This document shows positions 9,673-17,125 of a stretch of 64,000 nucleotides of DNA, piece after piece. The stretch comes from Streptomyces sp. Je 1-369 (lineage in GTDB: Bacteria; Actinomycetota; Actinomycetes; Streptomycetales; Streptomycetaceae). The stretch is from contig NZ_CP101750.1 of NCBI RefSeq assembly GCF_026810505.1, forward strand, positions 7,738,515 through 7,802,514. Reading direction: 5' to 3'. The notes under the pieces were generated by a model. It did no database searches. It was not told the origin of the DNA and was given only the letters and a program-made list of their open reading frames with translations. Position 1 is the first letter of the stretch. Every line of letters begins with the position of its first letter. The position numbers and the translations under genes were made by a program.

Positions 9673-10458
9673 TCAGGCCAGGGGTTCGCCGGTCTCCAGA
9701 AGGGTCTTGAGGCTGGAGAGGATGGCGGGCCAGCCCTGGCTGCACATGGACTGCAGCGTGGCCGCCTCGTCGAACTCGTGCGTGACCGTCAGCTTCACCC
9801 GGTCGCCCTCGGGCGCCAGGTCGAAGGTGACCCGGGAGCGGCGTTCGCCGGCGAGCCGTGCGCGCAGCTCCTCGTCGATGCCGTTCGCCTCGGCCCACTG
9901 CGGACTGAAGGTGTGCCAGGTGTAGGCGAGCCTGCGGTGCGGTTCGTGGACGAGGACGACCTGCTCGGGGTCCTCGGTCGTGGCGCCCGTCTCGGTCCAG
10001 GTCATCGGGGACCCCGGGGTCCAGTCGGTGCCGAAGCTCACGCCCCAGTACCGGCGGGTGAAGGCCGGGTCGGTCAGGGCCTGCCAGAGCCGCTCGGGGG
10101 TGGTGCGGATGTACGTGGTGTACACGAACGTCGTGCTGTCGCTGGCCATGGTCGGTTGCTCCAATGCTGTCTTCAGGTCCGCGAGGGCGTTGGCCCGTTC
10201 GCGGTCGAACCGGCTGATCCATCGCTCGGTGATGGCGTTGATCGGGGCGGCGTTCAGGTAGTGCAGCTTCTCCCGCCCCTGCCGCACCGTGGTCACGAGC
10301 TCGGCGGCCTCCAGGACCGCGAGGTGCTTGCTCACCGACTGCCGGGCCATGTCGAGACCCGCGCACAGCTCCCGCAGGGTCTGTCCGTTGCGGTCCCGCA
10401 ACCGGTCGAGCAGCTGCCGCCGGCTCGGATCGGCCAGCGCCTTGAACGCTGCGTCCAC
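9673..10458 (-). CDS. ArsR-family repressor fused to SRPBCC (AHSA1) domain
   Basis: Protein of about 261 residues that joins two domains usually made separately. Residues 1-90 form an ArsR-type winged helix (AFKALADPSRRQLLDRL, MARQSVSKHLAVLEAAELV). Residues 110-260 form an AHSA1/SRPBCC ligand-binding fold (TTYIRTTPERLWQALTDPAFTRRYWG). The frame stays open to an ATG at 10503, but that start would lie inside two palindromic operator sites. The GTG at 10458 has GGGGGTGG just upstream and gives a normal ArsR N-terminus. ATG 10479 is the other option. The fused layout suggests that a bound hydrophobic ligand controls DNA binding. It probably represses itself through the operators. Confidence 0.85.
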   Translation of the reverse strand: MDAAFKALADPSRRQLLDRLRDRNGQTLRELCAGLDMARQSVSKHLAVLEAAELVTTVRQGREKLHYLNAAPINAITERWISRFDRERANALADLKTALEQPTMASDSTTFVYTTYIRTTPERLWQALTDPAFTRRYWGVSFGTDWTPGSPMTWTETGATTEDPEQVVLVHEPHRRLAYTWHTFSPQWAEANGIDEELRARLAGERRSRVTFDLAPEGDRVKLTVTHEFDEAATLQSMCSQGWPAILSSLKTLLETGEPLA

Positions 10459-10477
10459 TGTTCTGCCACCCCCATTC

Positions 10478-10524
10478 ATGCAGCCGGATGGCTGCATCTC
10501 CATGTTTGGCAGCCGAACGGCTGC
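10478..10524. promoter_or_regulatory. Paired palindromic operators of the ArsR-SRPBCC gene
   Basis: Two palindromes with the same core GCAGCC-N4-GGCTGC lie 29 bases apart centre to centre: one at 10478-10497 (arms ATGCAGCC/GGCTGCAT) and one at 10509-10524 (arms GCAGCCG/CGGCTGC). They sit directly upstream of the preferred start of the ArsR-SRPBCC gene, as expected for an autoregulatory operator pair. Binding is inferred from position and repetition. Confidence 0.6.
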
Positions 10525-10714
10525 ATGTCAACCGGAGCGAATCGGAAGCGTCCGGAGTGACCGGAGCGGCCGGGGTGACCGGAGGGGAGATCGCCGGACG
10601 GAGCTGACGCTTATTCCGAAATTGGGTGAATCTTGACCGGTGGCTTATCTCACGCCCCGTCAACCCCTCCCTACGGTGGCGTAGGTCACTTAGAGAGGTG
10701 AAGGATGTGACGTC

Positions 10715-11548
10715 GTGAGCGCAGAGTCGACAACCTTCATCAATCACCCCATCAACAACGGCGTAATCAACTCCTACGCAGCGGTCGGCGACAGCTTCAC
10801 CGAGGGCGTGGGCGACCCGGCCCCCGACGGCACCTTCGTCGGCTGGGCCGACCGCCTCGCGGTCCTGCTGGACGACCGGGTGCCCGAGCACACCTTCCGG
10901 TACGCCAACCTCGCCGTCCGCGGCAAGCTCCTCGACCAGATCGTCGAGGACCAGCTGCCGCGCGCCAAGGAGCTCGCCCCCGACCTGGTGAGCTTCTGCG
11001 CCGGGGGCAACGACATCATCCGGCCCGGCACCGACCCCGACGAGGTCGCCGAACGCTTCGAGCGCGCCGTCGCCGACCTCACGTCGGCGGTCGGCACGGT
11101 CATGGTGACCACCGGCTTCGACACCCGCGGCGTCGCGGTGCTCAAGCACCTGCGCGGCAAGATAGCCACGTACAACATGCACGTCCGCGCCATCGCGGAC
11201 CGCTACGGCTGCCCCGTCCTCGACCTGTGGTCCCTCAAGACCGTCCAGGACCGCAGGGCGTGGGACGGCGACCGCCTGCACCTCTCCGCCGAGGGGCACA
11301 CGCGCGTGGCGCTCCGCGCCGGCCAGGTCCTCGGGCTCGACGTACCCGCCGACCCCGACCAGCCGTGGCCGCCGCTGCCGCCGCGCGGCACGCTGGAGGT
11401 GCGCCGCGACGACATCCACTGGGCGCGCGAGTACCTGGTGCCGTGGTTCGGACGGCGCATCCGCGGCGAGAGCTCGGGGGACCACGTGGAAGCGAAGGGC
11501 TTCCGCAACATCGACGCCCTCAAGATGCAGATCCACTCCGGCTCCTGA
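10715..11548 (+). CDS. SGNH/GDSL hydrolase
   Basis: Protein of 277 residues. Block I AVGDSFTEG holds the catalytic serine, the glycine and asparagine blocks follow (RGKLLDQI, FCAGGNDIIRPG), and the C-terminal Asp/His dyad is in GDRLHLSAEGHTRVA. The family covers esterases, lipases and carbohydrate esterases. There is no signal peptide, so it should be cytoplasmic. The start is GTG at 10715 after GAGAGGTGAAGG. An unusual polar N-terminus (FINHPINNGVIN) precedes the core. The substrate is unknown. Confidence 0.88.
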   Translation: MSAESTTFINHPINNGVINSYAAVGDSFTEGVGDPAPDGTFVGWADRLAVLLDDRVPEHTFRYANLAVRGKLLDQIVEDQLPRAKELAPDLVSFCAGGNDIIRPGTDPDEVAERFERAVADLTSAVGTVMVTTGFDTRGVAVLKHLRGKIATYNMHVRAIADRYGCPVLDLWSLKTVQDRRAWDGDRLHLSAEGHTRVALRAGQVLGLDVPADPDQPWPPLPPRGTLEVRRDDIHWAREYLVPWFGRRIRGESSGDHVEAKGFRNIDALKMQIHSGS

Positions 11549-11633
11549 ACCCGCGGCGCCTGCCGTACCCGCAACCATCGCCCGCCCGGGGCCGTCTGGA
11601 CAGGCGGGGACGGAATGGCGGGACGGGGGCGTC

Positions 11634-13034
11634 GTGGGGGAGAACGGGACGGACGAGGGTGTCTTCGCGCGACTGCGCGCCGATGACTTCGGATACCTCG
11701 ACGAGACGCGGCAGATCTACCTGGACCACACGGGCGCCGCACCCGCGCCCCGCGCCCTCGTGCGGGCCCAGGCCGCACGGCTGAGCGCCCGGGCGTACGG
11801 CAATCCGCACACCGGGAGCCCCGCGTCCACGGCGTCGACCGAGCTGATCGAGGAGGCCAGGCTGCGGGTTCTGCGGTTCCTCGACGCGGATCCCGCCGAG
11901 TACACCGTGGTGTTCACGGCGAACGCCTCGCACGCCGTCAAGCTGGTCGCCGAGTCCTACCCGTTCCACCGGCGCTCGGGCGCGCTGCTCCTCACCCAGG
12001 ACAACCACAACTCGGTCAACGGAGTACGGGAGTTCGCACGCGCCGCACGCGCGAAGGTCGACCTCGTGCCGTTCGCGGGCGATGAGCTGCGGGTCTCCGA
12101 AGCGGCGGTGCGCGGGGCACTCGGCGGGCGGCGTGGGGGGCTGTTCTGCTATCCGGCGCAGAGCAACTTCACCGGCGTACGGCATCCGCTGGAGTGGGTG
12201 GCGCGGGCCCGGGCGGCCGGGTGGCACACGCTCCTCGACGCGGCGGCGTACCTGCCGACCGGCCGGCTGTCCTTACGCCGCGTGCCCGCCGACTTCGTGG
12301 TCGCCAGCTGGTACAAGGTCTTCGGCTATCCGTCCGGCGTGGGCAGCCTGATCGCCCGGCGCGATGCGCTCGCCGGACTGCGCCGCCCCTGGTTCGCGGG
12401 CGGCACGATCCAGGTCGTCAGCGCACAGGCACGCTGGCACCGCATGGCGCAGGCCCCCGCCGCCTTCGAGGACGGCACCCCCGACTTCCACGCCGTACCG
12501 CAGGTGACCACCGGACTCGACTGGTACGACGAGGTGGGCGCCGAAGCCGTGGGCGCGCACGTGGACCGCCTGACCGCGCGCCTGCTGAGGGGACTCGCCG
12601 GGTTACGGCACCCGGGCGGCAGGCCGCTCGTCCGCCTCTACGGCCCACGCGGCACCGTCGGGCGCGGCGGCACGGTCGCCGTGAACCTCCTGGACACCCG
12701 GGGCGAGGTCGTCGACGAGCGCATCGTGGCCCGCGAGTGCGCCGCGGCAGGCATCTCGGTCCGCACCGGCTGCTTCTGCAACCCGGGCGCGGGCGAGGAG
12801 GCCTTCACCGTCACACCGCGCCTGCTGCGGCGCACCGGCACGGGGCGGTGGCGAGCCGAGACCATCGACGGCTACATCCAGCGGCTCGCGCTGCCCTCCG
12901 GTGGCGCGGTGCGCGTCTCACCCGGCATCGCGAACGTCACCGCGGACATCGACCGTCTCCTGGAGTTCCTGCACGCCACCTTCGCCGCCGCCACCCCGGT
13001 CAGGGGCGCCCTGGCCCCGCGTCTGGCGTGCTGA
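11634..13034 (+). CDS. Class V aminotransferase, molybdenum-cofactor-sulfurase-like
   Basis: PLP protein of 466 residues. The pattern IYLDHTGAAPAP, AYGNPHTGSPAS and YTVVFTANASHAVKLVAESYPF, together with the C-terminal cysteine loop RTGCFCNPGAGEEAF, is that of the NifS-like half of eukaryotic molybdenum cofactor sulfurase. The Schiff-base lysine is in SWYKVFGYPSG. The C-terminal MOSC domain of true cofactor sulfurases is absent. It probably mobilises sulfur from cysteine, but the acceptor is unknown. Two in-frame TTA codons (12273 and 12603) predict dependence on the bldA tRNA, hence late, development-linked expression. The start is GTG. Confidence 0.8.
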   Translation: MGENGTDEGVFARLRADDFGYLDETRQIYLDHTGAAPAPRALVRAQAARLSARAYGNPHTGSPASTASTELIEEARLRVLRFLDADPAEYTVVFTANASHAVKLVAESYPFHRRSGALLLTQDNHNSVNGVREFARAARAKVDLVPFAGDELRVSEAAVRGALGGRRGGLFCYPAQSNFTGVRHPLEWVARARAAGWHTLLDAAAYLPTGRLSLRRVPADFVVASWYKVFGYPSGVGSLIARRDALAGLRRPWFAGGTIQVVSAQARWHRMAQAPAAFEDGTPDFHAVPQVTTGLDWYDEVGAEAVGAHVDRLTARLLRGLAGLRHPGGRPLVRLYGPRGTVGRGGTVAVNLLDTRGEVVDERIVARECAAAGISVRTGCFCNPGAGEEAFTVTPRLLRRTGTGRWRAETIDGYIQRLALPSGGAVRVSPGIANVTADIDRLLEFLHATFAAATPVRGALAPRLAC

Positions 13035-13056
13035 GGGCCTCCCCGCGCCAGTGCCG

Positions 13057-14006
13057 TCATGTGCCGCTCGCCCGCAGCGACGCGGTGATCTCGGCGAGGA
13101 CCCCGGTGTCCTCGATCGTCGCGGGAACCGTGTGGTCACGGCCGTCGGCGATCGCACGGACCGTGCCGCGCAGGATCTTCCCGGAGCGGGTCTTGGGCAG
13201 CCGCGGAACAGCTACCACCCGGCGCGGGGTGGCGACGGCGCCGATCCGGGACCGCACCAGGGAGCGCAGCTCCGCCTCGACGTCGGCGGCCGGACGGTCC
13301 ACGCCCTGGCGCAGCACGACGAGGCCCAGCGGCAGCTCGCCCTTGAACTCGTCCGCGACGCCCACCACCGCGCACGCCGCCACGTCCGGATGGTCGGCGA
13401 GGACCTCCTCCACGGCGCCGGTGGACAGCCGGTGCCCCGCGACGTTGATGACGTCGTCCAGGCGCCCCCATCACGAAGACGTGGCCGTCCGCGTCGAGAT
13501 GACCGCCGTCGCCGGTCAGGTAGTGGCCGGGGTAGCGGCTCAGGTAGGTGGAGGCGAACCGCTCGTCGCCCGCCTCGTCGAGGACGCGCAGGTCCCAGCC
13601 GGGCATCGGCCTGCCGGGCGAGCCGGGCTTGGCGGGCAGCGCCTCGATGCCCAGCGGGTTGGCGACGATGGGCCAGCCCGTCTCGGTCTGCCCTTCGGGT
13701 CGTGGTGCGCGCCACCTCGTCGAGCAGCTCCTGATAGGTGAGGCTGCCGACCGTGCCGGTGACGGGGCTGTCGTGGATCAGCGCCGTACGGTCGCCGTGC
13801 CCGGCCAGCACGTGCCGGTCCAGGGCGTTGTGACAGGTGTTCAGCTCCCCGCCCGCGAACCACCGGGGCGCGGCCGGCGCGTCCGCGTCCAGGACCGTAG
13901 CGGGCGGCACGTACCAGTCGACGGCCTCGGCCGCGCGGCCCCAGGAGGCCGTCGGGTCCAGGAGGCTCTCGCGGTGGGCACTCTCGTAACTCGTCGGCCT
14001 TGGCAA
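13057..14006 (-). pseudogene. Propionyl/acetyl-CoA synthetase remnant (PrpE-like)
   Basis: The N-terminal part (TSYESAHRESLLDPTASWG, ELNTCHNALDRHV, SLTYQELLDEVAR) is joined near 13690-13708 to the C-terminal adenylate-forming part beginning QTETGWPIVANPLGIE, so roughly 300 central residues expected in the family are gone. A second lesion, an extra G in a G5 run at 13465-13469, shifts the frame between GHVFVMG and LDDVINVAGHRLSTGAVE. The tail with the lysine-acylation site (PKTRSGKILRG) survives. The likely old start is TTG at 14006. The intact enzyme would have activated propionate or acetate. Confidence 0.85.
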
Positions 14007-14187
14007 CCGGTCACTCCGCTCTTCCGAGGTCTCTGCACGGCATCGTGGGGCGAACGCCCGCCATCGTAGGGGGAGTCGGCCGGTGAGGTGACAGGGCTGG
14101 AGTGGCGCGGACCCGCGCGGGCACCCCGGTGCTGGGATGACGGCGAACCGTCCCCGCAGGGGCGGGCAGCCGGAAGGAACCCACGTC

Positions 14188-14985
14188 ATGCGCTCAGTAC
14201 GTTCCGCACTTTCCGTACGTTCTGTCAGTGCCCTCGCCCTGGCGCTCGCCGCTCTCGGGCTGCCGGGCGCTCCCGCCGTCGCCGCCCGGACCGCACCCGC
14301 CGCCCACCGGGCCGTCGTGGCCCCCGCCCCGGCGACGGTGAGCGCGACCGGGACGGGCCGCGCGTCGGCCGCACCCGACATGGCCGTGCTCACCGCCGGC
14401 ATCGAGGTCACCCGGCCGACCATGGGCAAGGCGCTCACCGACCGGAGCGCCGCGGCCGAGGCGCTGCTGGCCGCCGCACGCGCCGCGGGCGTCGCCGAGC
14501 GCGACATCAGGACGGCGAACCTCGCCCTGTCCGCGGTGTACCGGAACCGGGACGGCGCCCCGGACCAGCACGACGCCACGGACCCCAGAGGCAAGGACGC
14601 GCTCTTCGTCGGCCACCGGGCCACACAGATGTTCTCCCTGACCATCCGCGACATCGGGAAGACCGGCGCCGTGGTCCGCGCGGTCGCCGACGCCCCCGGC
14701 GACGCCAGCCGCATCCACTCGGTGACCTTCGACGTCGAGGACCCGGAGACGCTGCGCGCCGAGGCCCGCACGTCGGCGTACCAGGACGCCAGGGACAAGG
14801 CCGCCCAGCACGCCCGGCTGAACGGCCGCGGCCTGGGCCGCCTGATCTCGCGGGAGGAGCGCGACAGCGGGCGCCCGCGCCCCGTGCCGGTCCCGGTGGC
14901 CTCCTTCTCGAAGGAGCCGGTGCCGGTGGCGCCGGGGCGCATCCGGGACGAGGTCTCGGTGACGGCGGTGTACGAGCTGCGGTGA
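14188..14985 (+). CDS. Secreted SIMPL-domain (DUF541) protein
   Basis: Protein of 265 residues with a signal peptide (RSVSALALALAALGLPGAPAVAA) and a SIMPL/DUF541 domain (VSATGTGRASAAPDMAVLTAGIE, the sequence opening typical of the family, and DVEDPETLRAEARTSAYQDARDKAAQHA). The ATG at 14188 has GGAAGGAA upstream and gives a clean signal peptide; an in-frame ATG at 14137 would add a charged lead of 17 residues. Such proteins sit in the envelope and have been linked to oxidative or membrane stress. The exact role here is unknown. Confidence 0.85.
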   Translation: MRSVRSALSVRSVSALALALAALGLPGAPAVAARTAPAAHRAVVAPAPATVSATGTGRASAAPDMAVLTAGIEVTRPTMGKALTDRSAAAEALLAAARAAGVAERDIRTANLALSAVYRNRDGAPDQHDATDPRGKDALFVGHRATQMFSLTIRDIGKTGAVVRAVADAPGDASRIHSVTFDVEDPETLRAEARTSAYQDARDKAAQHARLNGRGLGRLISREERDSGRPRPVPVPVASFSKEPVPVAPGRIRDEVSVTAVYELR

Positions 14986-15090
14986 CGAGGGCCTTACGTG
15001 CACGGGCCACCGGATCCGGTGGCCCCGCAGGACTCAGCCGGAGCCGGTGGACATAATGGAGAGGCCTATCCATTGCCATCAGGAGGTCCC

Positions 15091-16302
15091 GTGTCCCGGT
15101 CCCTGATCCCCGGGCTGCGCTCGCTGCGGTCCGCTGCCTTCGGAGCGGATCCCTCGGGTGCCCGGCTGGCGCGCATCCGCAGGTCGCCGAATTTCTCGGT
15201 GGCCGAGGGGTCCTTCCAGAACCCCGAGGGGGCGCGGACCCGGCCGACCGGGTCGTCCCTGGAATTCGCCAAGATCTACTTCCGCAAGGAGGAGCGCGTA
15301 CGCCGCGGGCCCGCCGGAACGGTCCCCGTGCACGCCACGACCCTCGCCGACCTCGCCAAGCCGCCTGCCGACGGCTTGCGGGTCACCTGGATGGGTCACT
15401 CCAGCGTCCTGGTCGAGATCGACGGGCGGCGCGTCCTCTTCGACCCGGTGTGGGGCGAGCGGTGCTCACCGTTCTCCTTCGCGGGGCCCAAGCGGCTGCA
15501 CCCGGTGCCGGTGCCGCTCGAAGCGCTCGGTCCCGTCGACGCGGTGGTGATCTCGCACGATCACTACGACCACCTGGACATGCCCACCATCAAGGCCCTC
15601 ACCGGCACGGACACGGTGTTCGCGGTGCCGCTCGGCGTCGGCGCCCACCTGGAGCGGTGGGGCGTACCGGCCGACCGGCTGCGCGAACTGGACTGGCACG
15701 AGTCGGCGAAGGTGTCGGGGCTGACCCTCACCGCCACCCCTGCCCGGCACTTCTGCGGCCGCGGCCTGCGCAACCAGCAGCACACGCTGTGGGCGTCGTG
15801 GGTGGTGGCGGGCCCCGAGCACCGCGTCTACCACAGCGGCGACACGGGCTACTTCGCCGGTTTCCAGGAGATCGGCGCCGCGCACGGGCCGTTCGACGTG
15901 ACGATGATCCAGATCGGCGCTTACTCCGAGTACTGGCCGGACATCCACATGACACCGGAGGAAGGCGTGCGGGCCCACCTGGACCTCCAGGGCGGCGAGC
16001 CGCGCGGCGTGCTCCTGCCGATCCACTGGGGGACGTTCAACCTCGCCCCGCACGCCTGGACGGAGCCGGGCGAGGAGACCATGGCGGCGGCGCGCCGCGC
16101 GGGCGCCCCCATCGCGCTGCCCTGCCCCGGCGAGCCCTTCGAGCCGGGAGCGGGGTCCGTGCCCGCGGCGCCGTGGTGGCGGGGCGTCGCCCTCACCCCG
16201 AACGGCGGCTGGCCCGAGCCGGCGGTGGCGGACGCCGCAGGGCCCACCGAGCGGACGCGCCCGTCGGACACCGGGGAGCCGGAGGCGGCGCCCGTCGGGT
16301 GA
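15091..16302 (+). CDS. MBL-fold hydrolase (NAPE-PLD / UlaG-like)
   Basis: Protein of 403 residues with metallo-beta-lactamase motifs in order: VTWMGHSSVLVEIDGRRVLFDPVW, the metal-binding SHDHYDHLD, a later histidine in TPARHFCGRG, YHSGDTGYF, and the final PIHWGTF. This is the pattern of N-acyl-phosphatidylethanolamine phospholipase D-like and UlaG-like hydrolases. The start is GTG at 15091 with a perfect AGGAGG; upstream in-frame codons lack a ribosome site. The last 40 residues are low-complexity. The substrate is not predictable. Confidence 0.9.
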   Translation: MSRSLIPGLRSLRSAAFGADPSGARLARIRRSPNFSVAEGSFQNPEGARTRPTGSSLEFAKIYFRKEERVRRGPAGTVPVHATTLADLAKPPADGLRVTWMGHSSVLVEIDGRRVLFDPVWGERCSPFSFAGPKRLHPVPVPLEALGPVDAVVISHDHYDHLDMPTIKALTGTDTVFAVPLGVGAHLERWGVPADRLRELDWHESAKVSGLTLTATPARHFCGRGLRNQQHTLWASWVVAGPEHRVYHSGDTGYFAGFQEIGAAHGPFDVTMIQIGAYSEYWPDIHMTPEEGVRAHLDLQGGEPRGVLLPIHWGTFNLAPHAWTEPGEETMAAARRAGAPIALPCPGEPFEPGAGSVPAAPWWRGVALTPNGGWPEPAVADAAGPTERTRPSDTGEPEAAPVG

Positions 16303-16345
16303 CGCGGGGACCGGGGGCGCGGCGTCCCGCGCCTCCCGGTTCACC

Positions 16346-16864
16346 TCACGCGGCGCGTGCGCGGTGTCTGCGTACCGCGTCCCGGTTGGCGCAGCGCTGC
16401 GAGCAGTAGCGCTGCCGCCCCGTGCGCGAGGTGTCGGCGAAGACCGCCGTGCACCCGGTCACCGCGCACCGCCGCAGCCGGTGCATGCCCCGGCCCGCCA
16501 GATGCAGCGCGGTACCCACCGAGATCAGTGAGCAGAGCAGGTCGCCGAGGGGCCGGTGCTCCTCGCGGTAGTGCAGGTGCCAGCCGCTGCCCGCGTGATC
16601 GGTCAGCCGCGGATGGGCGGCTGCCGCGGCCAGCATGGCGTTGACCAGCGCCGCCCGCTCGTCCTCGTCGACCGCGTCGACGACCTTCTCCCAGGCGTCC
16701 AGGGCCTCCAGCGCGCGCACCAGGTCGACGTGCGCGACCGGGCGTTCCAGTGTCAGTCCCGCGGCACGGCAGCGGTCCGCGAGCTCCTCCGCGTCGACCG
16801 GCCGGCGGTTGACCAGCTCGGCGGCCAGGTTCACGGCGTCCTCGCCGTAAGGGTTGAGGTGCAT
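16346..16864 (-). CDS. CGNR zinc-finger (ABATE) regulator
   Basis: Protein of 172 residues. The N-terminal ABATE region (NPYGEDAVNLAAELVNRRP) is followed by a C-terminal CGNR-type treble-clef zinc finger (RRCAVTGCTAVFADTSRTGRQRYCSQRCANRDAVRRHR). The family is thought to act in transcription, sensing a small molecule with ABATE and binding DNA with the finger. The start at 16864 (MHLNPYG) is preferred over an upstream Cys-rich extension beginning at 16885. The gene stands between the MBL hydrolase and the conservon and is transcribed away from the conservon. Confidence 0.85.
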   Translation of the reverse strand: MHLNPYGEDAVNLAAELVNRRPVDAEELADRCRAAGLTLERPVAHVDLVRALEALDAWEKVVDAVDEDERAALVNAMLAAAAAHPRLTDHAGSGWHLHYREEHRPLGDLLCSLISVGTALHLAGRGMHRLRRCAVTGCTAVFADTSRTGRQRYCSQRCANRDAVRRHRARAA

Positions 16865-17125
16865 ACGGGCATTACAGCAGCACACACGAATCGGACCCGC
16901 GTACGAGGTGTCATACCAGAGCGGGACGCTGCCCCGCTGACTTTGTCAACTGCCCACCGCACGTGATGCGTTGCCGACTACCGTGAGTGGCCGTCGGGCG
17001 ACGCAGGGATCACGACGCAGGGCTGACGTCGCGACCTGCCGACCGGCACGGCGATGCCGCAATCACGCCGCAAAGAGGAGCCCGGCCGACCGCCGGACCC
17101 TCGTCGCAACGTACCGAGGACGCAG

